64,000 bases of DNA from Mesocentrotus franciscanus (Eukaryota; Echinodermata; Echinoidea; Camarodonta; Strongylocentrotidae). The position numbers and the translations under genes were made by a program. Location: the NCBI GenBank assembly GCA_037976565.1, contig CP137683.1, forward strand, positions 7,914,321 to 7,978,320. Direction: 5' to 3'. Numbering within the stretch: the stretch's first letter is position 1; each line of letters opens with the position of its first letter. A model generated the notes under the pieces. That model had not been told where the DNA came from. It ran no database searches and was given only the letters and a program-made list of their open reading frames with translations. This document shows positions 1 through 10,029 of the stretch, in pieces.

Positions 1-302
1 AAAAATATGCCCCTGCCAGCAATCTTAGTCTCTTAAATACACATAGAAAAGTCCTATGAGATGTTATACCACCTCGTTTCCAAAATACGAAGCGACAGTT
101 GCAGAAATATTTTTAAAATTCTTGGCTGGTCGCAGCCTCGCATGAGGCGTATGTCGCATAATTATGAATAGGTTAGTGGTTATTATACATTTTTGTACTA
201 AATTGTGTTAATTTTAAGACTAAAAGGACAAATTTTCCTTTATGATTTTCATATTGAACGAATACAAATCTCATCTTCAGTCTTCATTTTATTTCTTTAA
301 AG
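1..302. other. Intron sequence upstream of first visible ABCG exon
   Basis: I see no coding signal here. The stretch ends in a T-rich run and an AG at 301-302 that serves as acceptor for the next exon. The 5' part of the ABCG gene (ATPase domain and first membrane helices) must lie left of the window. Confidence 0.6.
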
Positions 303-408
303 GTTACTTGCTGTCATCTATGAGCGGGACTGTATCCATCGCTTTGGCCATAACTCCTCCGTTGCTATTACCCTTCATGCTGTTCGGTGGTCTCTTCATT
401 AATCTCGC
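303..408 (+). CDS. ABCG-family (white-like) half-transporter, internal exon (membrane helix region)
   Basis: This exon encodes part of the transmembrane domain of an ABC subfamily G half-transporter, a membrane protein that must dimerise to export its substrate. Visible residues include LLSSMSGTVSIALAITPPLL followed by LPFMLFGGLFINLA, the helix and 'LFGGLF.N' pattern typical of ABCG C-terminal halves. The acceptor AG is at 301-302 and the donor GTGAGT at 409. The exon ends in the first two bases of an Ala codon, completed by the first base of the next exon at 2018. Family assignment rests on this exon plus the three that follow, which join in frame and end in a typical ABCG C-terminus. The subfamily member (white, ABCG2-like or other) cannot be settled without the ATPase part. 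The substrate is unknown. Confidence 0.85.
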
Positions 409-662
409 GTGAGTCACTTTTGATTTCTTACATGAGAAGGATTTATCATAATAACGTTTTGTCTGCTCCGTATTACCCTACCCTCCTCAGGCTCCTCTCT
501 CTCTCTCTCTCTCTCTCTTTTGACCCCTTTCTCGCGCCCCTGCGTCTCTCTCTCGAGAGAGATCTATCTCATATTACTGAATTCCCCCCTCTCTTTGTAG
601 CACAGTCTATCCATGGACCTCTCACCTTCTTCGTTCTCCTTTCTCTTCACATGCCTCTCCTC

Positions 663-1059
663 CAAGCGCGTAGCCAGGATTTTATTTTAGGGGGGCGGTA
701 GTGAGCACGCGAAGCGTGCGAATCACTTACAGAGCGCGCGAAGCGCGCTCCCTAGGGGTGGGTGGGGGGGAGTTCCTCTCAGCGCGCGGAAGCTTTGACG
801 TTTCATTAAATTGTTAGAGAAAGAAGACGATTCGTTGTACGTTCTCGGCTCTTAATCCTTGTCTGAATTCAGTTTCCCCCTCCCGCGCGAAGTGCGGAAG
901 CTTTGACGTTTCATTAGAGAAAGAAGACGATTCGTTGTATACCGTGCTCCTTTTTCTTCCTACGTCCTCTTCCTTTTTTCTTTTCTCTTTTTTTTTTTTT
1001 TTTTTTGGCGGCGGTTTTTTTTGGGGCGACCGCCCCACCGCCCCCTGGCTACGCGCCTG
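663..1059. mobile_element. hAT-like non-autonomous element (397 bp) with perfect 8-bp TSD
   Basis: The left end reads caagcgcgtagccagg and the right end is its inverted complement cctggctacgcgcctg with one mismatch (16-bp terminal inverted repeats). It is flanked on both sides by ctctcctc (655-662 and 1060-1067). An 8-bp duplication with CAG...CTG ends is the signature of the hAT superfamily. The interior holds G-runs, a repeated gaagctttgacgtttcatta motif and long T-runs, with no transposase. It sits in an intron of the ABCG gene. Confidence 0.85.
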
Positions 1060-1299
1060 CTCTCCTCCTGCCTCCGACCACTTTCACCTTTTTTCTCTTC
1101 CGTCTTCCCCTCTCTGAATTACTTTGGACATTTTTTCCACATAACCTATGATGTCCTCATGAAACAGAGTTTCCTAAGGACTTTATATACACCCATTTTT
1201 ATTCAATTTAACATACATTTGCATATATACAGTGATAAACATATATTATATGTTTTTTGATATTTTGCTTGTAGTCACTACAAGCAAAATTGATCCCTC

Positions 1300-1450
1300 C
1301 TTGGCTCCTTAACATCATAAGGGAAAGGCAACTTCAGTTTGTTGGGCATATTATGAGAAGAAAAGGCACAGAAATCGGGAACTGACACGAAAAGTTGGGG
1401 GAAAGAGAAGCAGAGGGAGACAGCGCATCAAATACATCTATACAATGTCT
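1300..1450 (+). mobile_element. LINE reverse-transcriptase C-terminal remnant
   Basis: In + frames the text reads LNIIRERQLQFVGHIMRRKG then, after a one-frame shift, ELTRKVGGKRSRGRQRIKYI. The 'RQLxFxGHIMR...GKRSRGRQR' pattern is characteristic of the C-terminal end of non-LTR retrotransposon ORF2 proteins. It is short and broken, and lies in an ABCG intron. The clade is not determinable from this little sequence. Confidence 0.7.
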
Positions 1451-2017
1451 ATTTTATCAGGAACCTATATTATACAAGCACTGCTTTTCAACAGGTTCTA
1501 CATTCTACTTAATCTATCATATGAATCAGTATCATTGAGACGTGCTCATATTACATGTATATATTTAATTTCTATTTTATATGTCTGTCTATATTTTTGT
1601 AAAATGTGGAACAAATAAACTTGAAATACATTGATAACTTCATTGGGATGACTGGTAACAGAAGTAACGTCACATTACAAAGAACCAGAGATAGGAGTAG
1701 ATGGAAAGCCTTGATCGCCAATGTCTGGAACAGACAAGACACCTAGCAAGCAAGTAGTCATTAATAATCATTCTAATGTGACTTTCTTTCTTCCACAAAG
1801 TCTAAAAAACACGATCGCAAGGAATTCCGAAAAATCAACTCAAGGGCAATTGCAATAACCTATTTCAAATAGAAATTATATTCGGATTACGTAAAAACCA
1901 TGTCATTGTAACGTTCAAACATTTCAAATGATGACGTACAAGGCCATTGGAATAGTCTTACGTTGATTTTCGAAAGTACTTTATCCCTCATTTTAAATTT
2001 TGTTTTTTCTCCAACAG

Positions 2018-2118
2018 CGATATTCCAGCCTACGTCCGGTGGTTGTCACGCTTGTCCTGGTTCAGTTATTCCTTCGAAGCATTTCTTATCAACCAGTGGG
2101 GGGATATAGATCATATTG
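2018..2118 (+). CDS. ABCG-family half-transporter, internal exon (re-entrant region)
   Basis: The acceptor is ctccaacag|c and the donor attg|gtaag at 2119. In the frame set by the previous exon it reads ADIPAYVRWLSRLSWFSYSF then EAFLINQWGDIDHI. The 'Y.RW.S.LSWF.Y.FEA..INQW' pattern is a hallmark of the segment after the fifth membrane helix in ABCG/white proteins. The exon begins with the last base of a split Ala codon and ends with the first base of another, which the exon at 5761 completes. No stop or frame break is present. Confidence 0.9.
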
Positions 2119-3727
2119 GTAAGAACAATTGACAAAATGATGTTAAGATGAGATTTTAACGAAAAATGAAGTTTGTTTATTTCCGCATTAAATATGAAAA
2201 GATATTCTTTAAACGAGTTAGATTTAATATACAAACTGTGTCTAGGTCGTCTAATATTAGATAGGACTTTTTGTACACCTTTCGAATTATTATGAGGGGT
2301 GAATACTTATACCTTGTTGTAATACTAATTTTCTCATAAATGTTCACGTTAACATAAATATTTGAATTGCCTTTAACATAATACAGTGTCTAGTTCTTGC
2401 CACAATCATTAGACAGGAAAACATTTTGCCCTCCTTTCCAATTATTATCAAGATAATTATAAAGTTATACATTTTTATGATAATTTGCTCATCTATTTTC
2501 AGGTAAAATATACAGAGATGGCCTTTGAATTGTAACATAATACATTGTATGTCCAAGTATAAATAGGGGTATTTAGAATATATATAGGCCCCATATGCAA
2601 ATATCTGTTTCCTTTTGTTTCATGCATTTTGGATTAACTGCACCATTTTTCATCAAAAGCCCATATTTGTTGCTTATCAATCCTCGATATACATATAGAC
2701 ATTTTCGTGATTTGTCATGAATATATGTAAGACAGTGCAACCAATTACCTCGGGAAGGGTCTACTTTCAGTTCACAACCAAGATTTTTTCCTTTGATTAT
2801 CAGATAAAGGTATCCCAAAGGGAGCCACCCTAGGATTAAAAAAAACAACCCTCGTATCATACGAGCGGGTTTGTCAGAATTGTGCCAAATAAGAAAGGAC
2901 AGGATTTGGTAACCTGGCATGATATCATAATAATAATAATAATATTAATAAAAAACCCTGACAAAAATACAGGGACACAAACAAAAAATTATGATTAAAG
3001 AGAAGAGAATTTTTTATAATAAAAGTTCTAACTAAAAAAAGAAAAAGAAAAAAAATGTTGGTGATAATAGTCAAATTTGACTGATTGCCATATAACGCTG
3101 AACTCAACAACAACATTGAGTTTAACATATTAATACAATGTCCAGTTCTTGTAACAATAGATAGGTCAACTATTACCTCCTTTCCACTCAGTTTTTGGGT
3201 TAAGATTTAATCTTTGTTAAATTAATCATTTTTCATACAATTATGAAGAATATGAATGCATTGTTATTGTAAAAGAGAGGTACTTATAGTCGGGATAGTG
3301 CCAGGAAGAGTAATATTTTGTCATTGCTCACACTTTCGTTCGGGGCTTGCTTGTATTTTCTGATAATATTTGGTATACATTATATTGTCCACTTCTATAC
3401 GTCCTCTTTGGCCCATTTCTACAAAAATTTAAACCTGACCCTGTGTTTGAGCTTTTATTTTCAAAGGAATTTAGGTCTGAGGTCTAACTTTTCCTTTGTT
3501 AAACGTGGTCTTTGACTTTTATATTTTACTATGTTGAGAAATGACTTTTGAATACTGAAGAAATGTCTTAATTCAAAATGTCTAAATCAAGAATATGAAA
3601 AATCAAATTAAATTTAAGAATGGATTATTCCAAATAAAAAATCAGGGTATTACCAACGGCGTACCTACGCGGGAACACAAGCCTCTCCCATTGAATTGTT
3701 ATGTGCTTGGATTGGATTGACTCAGCT
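2119..3727. other. ABCG intron, no recognised element
   Basis: This is AT-rich intron sequence with (AAT)n and A-runs around 2925-3060. I see no convincing exon or repeat termini. Short open frames on the minus strand have no family signal. Confidence 0.4.
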
Positions 3728-3861
3728 GGGCCCTAAAACACAAAGCTTCGCAATGGATCGTAAGATTGATTTTTGCGATCAAATACACATAGTGATCAAT
3801 GCAATCACAAAAATCATTCGTACAATAATTATCGATTGCTAAGCTTTGTGTTATTAAGCCC
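3728..3861. repeat. Hairpin MITE (~134 bp)
   Basis: The left end gggccctaaaacacaaagct and the right end agctttgtgttattaagccc form an imperfect inverted repeat of about 30 bp. The inner arms also pair (gatttttgcgatc against gcaatcacaaaaatc). There is no coding capacity. It lies in the third visible ABCG intron, immediately left of a second inverted-repeat element. Confidence 0.6.
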
Positions 3862-3984
3862 TTGGTCCTGTTTCATAAAACTTGTTAACAGGTCTGAAAT
3901 CCTTGCATTTGATTGGCTGTGAGCAGATTTGTCAAAGATCTCAACCCAGGTGATGTAAATGGGTACCTGGCAGGTAGTGAGCAA

Positions 3985-4275
3985 AAAAACAAAATTTTGG
4001 CACCCGAAAATTTTTTTTCCCTCCGGGAAGGGTAATTTTTTTTTTCACCGCCATCCCCCCCTTGGGCGCCAGGGGTAGTGACCACAACATTTTATTTGGG
4101 GCACCCGAAAAAATTTTTTCCCTACGGGAAGGGTGATTTTTTTCCCACCGCCACCCCCCCTTGGGCGCCAGGGGAGGGGGCCCATCTTCTTTTTTTTCAA
4201 GAAAGGGTGTTTTTACCTGTTTTTTTCCTAGCGGAGGGGGCCCGGGCCTCCGCCCCCCCCCTGGGTCCGCCACTG
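3985..4275. repeat. GC-rich hAT-like end fragment with two tandem ~95-bp units
   Basis: Two head-to-tail copies of a unit containing gcacccgaaaa, a T-run, and cccccttgggcgccagggg are followed by the terminal sequence cctgggtccgccactg. That end resembles the right ends of the TIR elements at 663 and 13906. No matching left end with a target duplication was found, so the fragment may be truncated. Confidence 0.45.
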
Positions 4276-5177
4276 GGGGCAGCGCACAGTGGGCCAGGGA
4301 GAAACCAAAGTGCGCCAAAACTCATTTTTGGGGATTTGTTTTTTATAAATCCAGAGGAAATGTTTGGATTTCCAGGGATTTCCACTTAAATTTTATTACC
4401 AACATTTTCGCTGATGTCTAAGCTTTAAGTTGATACCAGATTTGGCTCCCCGATTCTGCCCGTTATTATGTTAGAGCCGTTTTCCTTGCACCATTGCCCC
4501 GAAAAATGTGTTTATTTTGGGCCGCGGTGTCAGAACTAGTGTCACACGCCCCCACGCGCCGTGATTTATGACCGCGAATCCTTCATGATTCAGCCGCGGA
4601 CCAAAAAAAAACAACATTTTTCGGGGCAATGTGGCAAGAGAAATCGGCTTTAACATAACAACGGGCAAGATCAGGCAGCCAAATTTGGTATCAACTTAAA
4701 GCTTAGACATCAGAAAAAATGGTGGTATTAAAATTTAAGCGGAACTCTGCGGAAATCTAAACATTTCCTCTGGATTTATAAGAAATATGGATAATTAGTC
4801 CATTTTTCAGTGAATTACCCTATAATATATCATGAAGATTGTGTTTCTATTAATTTTAACCCATTCATGCAACGAAATGAACTATCCGAGGAATATGTGG
4901 GAGCAATTTCATAGCAATAACTTAAAAACTTCATGTTAAATTGAAAGATTTATAAAATAAGTCACTTTTGCACTAAAACTGTGAATATGTAGGATTTTGC
5001 TGTTTGAAGGAATAAATTTATACCCTTATTGTGCATACCGGAATTAAATATTTTACTGAGGTATTCCTCAATGTAATACCTTTCAATTGGGCAAGAAAAA
5101 AATTGGAAAAAAAAAAATCACCAAAAATGAGTTTTGGCGCACTTTGGTTCCTCCTAGCTGGCCCACTGTGCAGCGCC
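4276..5177. mobile_element. Long inverted-repeat (foldback) element
   Basis: The left arm starts cacagtgggccagg and the right arm ends ctggcccactgtg. The arms pair over about 190 bp (gtgcgccaaaactcattttt against its complement at 5126-5150; ataaatccagaggaaatgtt against the segment near 4757-4780), and the centre is itself palindromic (gccccgaaaaatgt against acatttttcggggc). About 330 bp at 4790-5120 are present only on the right side. Flanks share gcagcgc (4274-4280 and 5170-5176, approximate), a possible 7-bp target duplication. No transposase is seen. Confidence 0.6.
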
Positions 5178-5250
5178 AGGAGCGTCACAACGTGACGGAC
5201 ATGTGCGCTATATAAGAAGCCACCATTATTATTATTATTATTATTATCTC
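5178..5250 (+). mobile_element. LINE 3' tail ending in (ATT)n
   Basis: The text ggagcgtcacaacgtgacgg then ataagaagccaccattatt matches, in opposite orientation, the end of the LINE fragment at 7393-8240. It is therefore a 5'-truncated copy of the same LINE family's 3' end. Confidence 0.55.
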
Positions 5251-5394
5251 GGCTGTTGCAGTTTTTATTGAAAACAAGTTTTATGAAACAGGGCCCTGGT
5301 AATTTTTAAAGTGAATCAAGTGATATGTTATTCTTTAAGTGGCCCGAACGTGTGGAGCAATGTGAAACTGCAAAGAAAAGATGCTATATCAAAT

Positions 5395-5627
5395 CGATCA
5401 CAAACTCATTGTAAATAGTCGTTTATTGTTTTACTCTTGACACTAAAATTACTTATAACTGTTTTTTATTATTTTTATAATGTACATGTATATCGCTGTA
5501 GAACATGTATTTTTATAATTCATGTCATGTATTTATGTTATATTGACATTGTCATTGTACATATATATCTTTGTTTCAATGTTTCAATGGTGGTGAATAA
5601 ATAAATTCAATTCAATTCAATTCAATT
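5395..5627 (+). mobile_element. 5'-truncated LINE tail with 11-bp target duplication
   Basis: A 233-bp non-coding insert ends in repeated ttcaa units. The flanks are identical 11-mers, ctatatcaaat, at 5384-5394 and 5628-5638. A pentanucleotide-like 3' end with a target duplication of this size is what target-primed insertion of a truncated LINE leaves. No reverse-transcriptase residues are present in it. Confidence 0.75.
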
Positions 5628-5760
5628 CTATATCAAATACCTTTTGGATTACATTATTGTGTTCCTGGTGTTTAAAGAAATATTCTTCATACATAAAGTT
5701 CTTATCGACCATCATGGAGCTGCTCATCACTTTAATTTATTTATTTCTTCATTCTTGCAG

Positions 5761-5834
5761 CCTGTCCAGTTAACAGTACCCTCCCATGTATATCAAACGG
5801 CGACGTAGTCCTGGAATCGTATTCGTTTTCGAAG
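5761..5834 (+). CDS. ABCG-family half-transporter, exon for extracellular loop
   Basis: The acceptor is cattcttgcag and the donor aag|gtaagc at 5835. In frame it reads ACPVNSTLPCISNGDVVLES then YSFSK. White/ABCG proteins carry here a large extracellular loop before the last helix with Cys residues and a 'G..VL...SF' pattern; two Cys and an N-glycosylation sequon (NST) are visible. The exon ends on a codon boundary, matching the next exon at 6490. Confidence 0.85.
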
Positions 5835-6219
5835 GTAAGCCAAATAATTCACTATTCAATAGTGTGTATGTTGTTTTATCAAACATTATTTCAAAAGAAC
5901 TTGTTGTACACATAGTTACCTGCAACATTGTCCCATTCCGAACTCATGACAGGTAATACTATTTTTTTAACAGCACAATACAATATACAAAAAAAAAAAT
6001 ACCAAAAAAAAAAAAAAAAAAAAAAATCACATTTAGGTAAAATACTTCGAAGTTGTGTTGCAGTTATATGAGCTATATAATATTATACAATAAATGTAGT
6101 ACATGTATATCTTACCTGCACTACTAAACTAGATAAATATGTGAAGTAGACAATATTCAAGTTTAGAATCTTTCGACTGAATTACATTTGATTAATAACT
6201 AATAACAATGTGTTGAGGT

Positions 6220-6440
6220 GTATTGACGTAGTGGTTCATTCACTTTACTCTCAATGTAAAGGTTGAGGGTTCGAATACCAGCCCATCACTGGCTTTCTTT
6301 GGCAAGATATTAATCCACGTTTGCCACTCTCTGCCCATGTCTGAAAGCCCAAATTGTATTCTAATTGCTTGGGTGTGTTATGCAAAGAATTATCAACCGT
6401 TAACATGCAATTTTTCCTAAATACTCTAAAATTTCGCAAG
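6220..6440 (+). mobile_element. tRNA-derived SINE (probable)
   Basis: A pol III A-box-like stretch (cgtagtggttcattc) is followed about 35 bases on by a B box gggttcgaatacc, then by a conserved-looking body (ctttggcaagatattaatcc). This is the head and core organisation of tRNA-derived SINEs. No clear target duplication was found. The family name is not assigned. Confidence 0.5.
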
Positions 6441-6489
6441 TGTCCAGTGTTTTAAAACACCATAACTTTTCTTTCTTACCGTCTTACAG

Positions 6490-6591
6490 AACGATTTTGC
6501 AGTCGATTTCATCGGCCTGTTCGCTCTGATCATCGGTTATCGTTTAGTCGCTTATATCATTCTTCTGTTCCGTTGCCGACGAAAAAAGTGA
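6490..6591 (+). CDS. ABCG-family half-transporter, last coding exon (final membrane helix)
   Basis: The acceptor is cttacag and the stop is TGA at 6589-6591. It reads NDFAVDFIGLFALIIGYRLV then AYIILLFRCRRKK. The family's last helix has a '(F/Y)R..AY..L..R.R' pattern ending in a short basic cytoplasmic tail, exactly as seen. With the three preceding exons it gives about 127 residues of C-terminal transporter with no frame break, so the gene is probably functional. Confidence 0.9.
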   Translation, partial: NDFAVDFIGLFALIIGYRLVAYIILLFRCRRKK

Positions 6592-6850
6592 AGAAGAAAA
6601 CTGTTTGAGGGCCCACCCCCTGTATCAGGGCTACGCCATCTCGGGTCTTCGATCCTTGGGGAGTCCCCCAATGACGATGAGTAAATGCTTCTGCTACTAT
6701 TATGTTATTGTAAGCATCCGTGTTGTATATGATTGAATGTTATTGATTTGACGGCAGTCATATTACGAATAATTATGATAATGGTTATAATATGTTTACT
6801 CCATTTTTTAATGTTTAAAAGCCAATTTCAATAAAGGGTTTATTAGATTA
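6592..6850 (+). other. 3' UTR of the ABCG gene with AATAAA signal
   Basis: This non-coding stretch follows the stop codon and contains AATAAA at 6830-6835. The 3' end is therefore expected about 10-30 bases later. The placement is inferred from sequence only. Confidence 0.6.
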
Positions 6851-7392
6851 TAAAAGGCTTAATTGTACAGGGTTTAGCAATCAAAATACATTGTTAATAC
6901 AAATTGCAATTATAATGATACATGTAAAATAGAATGTGAAAATTGTATGTGATGAAATCATTGATGAAATCATTGATGAAATCATAAGTATAAATTACAT
7001 ACACGTATTTAACCTTTTCTTTTTAATCTAATTTATTGTTATGAATACTGAATACAAATTTAACTTACCGTTATACCGAATGAATTGAAATTACGTTCAA
7101 GGAATCATTAGGAATTATCATCAATATCAATGCGTCATCTAAGACAACGTCTCTGCAATACCTACGTCAGAAATAATCTCTGATATTTTTAGTAGTGCAA
7201 TACCAAAATTTGGGAGAAATGTTGAGAGAATTTGTTTAACAGTCATTCCCAATTATTGGCGTAGTATCCAAAACAGGCAAGATTTTCTATGAAATGAGAA
7301 TAACTGGCTGAAAATAGGGAATTTAGGAATTGAAATAACGACTATTTAATGATAACGGCCTGTATTACAGGTCTAATATATTTAAATAAATA
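6851..7392. other. Intergenic, AT-rich, nothing recognised
   Basis: I see no gene. A short direct repeat (atcattgatgaa, three times) occurs near 6956-6983. Confidence 0.4.
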
Positions 7393-8240
7393 TAAATAAT
7401 AATAATAATAATAATGGCTTCTTATGAAGCGCACCAGGTCCGTCAGGCATGACGCTCATGGTGCTATATTACATGCAAATGCAAATACGAATACAAAAGA
7501 AGGTACGATATATCTAACCTAAAGCATTAAACTAAGAGGATAATAAATACAAAATTTATGAATATAACTATAATACCTTAAGGAACAAGGAAAGAATTAG
7601 CCTAAGATACAACCTACGGACACATCCATTACAACGTGATTAACGTAAGGCTGACTTTAAGTTTAACATACAGGGTAAGGAGCGACTTTCAGTCCAATGA
7701 AACAGAATTACAAAGTGAACCGATATGTTTTGAGTAATAATTTGAAAGAACTAGCGGAGGAAACTAGGCGAAGGAGAAGAGGAAGATTGTTCCAGAGAGA
7801 TGGTCCTGCGTGGGAAAAGCTGTGGGCACCCCAAGAGTGCCAGGATCGGGGAACTTGAAGTAGCAAACAATCGGATGATCTTAGTCTGCGAGAGGGTTGA
7901 TATGCCTGGATCGAGTTCTGTAGATAAATTAGTGAGGAGCCGTGGACTGCGCGGTAGACCAGCAAAAGAAGTTTTAAGGTGATTCGCTTTTCGAAAGGTA
8001 ACCGGTGAAGAGACTGAAGAACAGGTGTTAGAAGACAGGCTTTCTTGGTGAGGGTTACCAGTCTAGCTATAGAGTTCTGCAGAGTTCTGAAGTTTAGATA
8101 GCTGTTGTTGGGAAAGGCTGAGAAAGAGGAGTTGCAGAAACCAAGACGAGACGAGATAAGGGCTTGGAATAGTTGTTCAGTTGCATTTCAGTCCAGGTAC
8201 TTGCGGACAAAGCTAAGGTTGATTACGCCATTTTCAAAAG
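7393..8240 (-). mobile_element. LINE 3' end with ORF2 C-terminus
   Basis: The minus strand from ~8240 to 7708 encodes a reverse-transcriptase C-terminal part: near 8200 'YLD..ATEQLFQALISSRL', then LQNSIARLVT, then LLVYRAVHGSS, and finally FSHAGPSLWNNLPLLLRL with a terminal FKLLLKTYRFTL. 'LWN.LP..LR...S...FK..LK' is the standard ending of CR1/L2-group ORF2 proteins. It continues to a 3' tail that reads aagaagccattattattatt on the minus strand. It is 5'-truncated and has at least one stop (near 8198). Confidence 0.75.
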
Positions 8241-9495
8241 AACTATCCTCTTTGTAACTTAATAAGGTAAGGTTCTCCACAATAGTCACGATGGAAACAA
8301 TAGAGCAATAACTTTTGTGGTATAGTTGAACCTTTTCTTTGACTATTATACAAATAATGAATGCTTATGAGTTCAAGAATGAAAAAAAAGTCATTATTTG
8401 TTTTATACAACATCTTTCAACAAATTATGCTTTGCTCCTTATATTAAAGATAAATTAAAGTTGGAGTCAGGCCTTCTCGATTACATTCAGATTGCCTCCG
8501 CGTCAGATGCGCGCATCTAATAACAATGGGATACCTGCAGGGCAGAGAGGTACGTACGCGTCGCAGTCTGCATAATAACCAAAAATGCACGGCGAATATA
8601 ACCAAAAATGCACGGTCGTGCAATAGTACTATTTATTGAATATCATGTGACCAACAATCCTCCAATCAAATGACAAGGATCTACGTAGGTGTTGTATAAC
8701 ATGGGATAAGTTGTATGTAATCCTATCGGTTAAAAAAGTGCATTCCGTTTTCCTCATTTCAAGTGATTTTCAAGTGTTATATGTATTTATAGAATTCTGA
8801 TTTTGAGTAATGTAACCAATCATTTCATGTTTTCAACGCGTCTTGCAATATTGTAAGTTTACTATTGTATTAATCGAAATGTTGATTTTATATCATTGAT
8901 TATCAAATATATAAGTTGGGAAATAAAACTTGAGAAAAATAAATTCCAATTGAATTCTTCTTCTTCTCGTGTACATTGTGTTTTGACTCTTCTTTTCTTT
9001 TGAATTATAGAACATGCTAGTGACTGCGAATTAGATTGGAAAACTTGATATTCAGCAGGGGGAAACCTTTATTATTCTTATGCCATTTGAAGTGATAAGA
9101 TACAACGAATATTACCTTTGCCTATGCACAGGCATTATAGGCATTCATATTTACATGTCTAATAATCAATCCAAATAATATTGAGGAGAAGAAAAAAAAA
9201 ATCATATTTGATTTGTTTTTAATTCGAAGTAACGTCTTCTTAGGAGAATGATCTTTTCGTTGCTTTGATTTAGTCACTTACAGAGCTTTTTTGTTTTATT
9301 TTTGAGCCCTCATCATGGTGAGGACACGGGCGTACGAGCGCGGACACCATATAGACTTGATGTCTTAATGTGTTTGACTCTCCGTATGCCAAATATTGTT
9401 ATGTTTTACCTTTCTATTGAATATATATTTATATAGGAATTTTTTTAACGGAACCTCGATATTGATACGTTAAAAAGAATTGTATTAATCTATTA
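8241..9495. other. Intergenic, no recognised gene
   Basis: This is AT-rich sequence with a short direct repeat (ataaccaaaaatgcacgg) at about 8574 and 8599. I see no splice-framed coding stretch. Confidence 0.35.
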
Positions 9496-9689
9496 TTAAT
9501 CGTCAGCTTCACAGAGGCATCCATGTAGGAGGTCAAGCCACTGCAACCGTTCCTCAACTGAGAGAGTGTCATCCTTGCGAGGTACGTCATAGATGTCAGT
9601 GATTCCGAGCTTCTTCAGTTTATTTCTGTTCTTCTCGATGGCTTCACTTTCCCCGATAATATTAGAAATGGCACAGAGAGGGAAGCGAC
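9496..9689 (-). CDS. Terminal coding exon of an unidentified minus-strand gene
   Basis: On the minus strand a T-rich tract and AG acceptor (ttggatag|gt, exon starts at 9689) lead into an open frame ending in TAA (9496-9498). It reads (G)RFPLCAISNIIGESEAIEK, then NRNKLKKLGITDIYDVPRKD, then DTLSVEERLQWLDLLHGCLC and EADD. The composition is ordinary coding (charged and hydrophobic residues mixed), unlike the AT-rich flanks. I do not recognise the family. The remaining exons should lie to the right on the minus strand, but I could not find them among the repeats. Confidence 0.55.
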
Positions 9690-10029
9690 CTATCCAACAA
9701 AAAAAAAATTATTTAATCAAAAGTAGTTAAATCGTTTCATGACCCCTGTGTTCCACACATATTATGTCACTTAATATTTTGTTTGTGTGTGGGGGTTATA
9801 TTTTGACACCAGAGAATGGATCGAATCTGGAATGTTTCATTCATCTCTGTGCCTTCCTGTAAAGTCATTAAGCATGCTGTATTCGCACAGAATATACCAC
9901 CATATTAAATATATATATATATCTCGCGAATGGGAGAAGGATCGAGGGAGAGAGAGAGAGAGAGAGGGGGTGATAAAGGAAGGAGACTGCAGAAGAGCCG
10001 GAATAGGGAGTAAACACGTTTAACGATCA
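9690..10029. other. Intron/spacer with (GA)n microsatellite
   Basis: An (AT)n run at about 9909-9920 and a (GA)n run at about 9946-9966 are visible. No gene is recognised. Confidence 0.5.

Larger units (their letters stand above)
3862..5302. mobile_element. Nested composite of inverted-repeat elements
   Basis: The outer ends are an inverted pair: cctgtttcataaaacttgtt near 3868-3887 and aacaagttttatgaaacagg near 5273-5292. Inside are a GC-rich segment (3985-4275) ending in cctgggtccgccactg, a hAT-like end; a long inverted repeat (4276-5177); and a LINE tail ending in (ATT)n (5178-5250). This reads as successive insertions into one element. No coding sequence was recognised. Confidence 0.5.
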
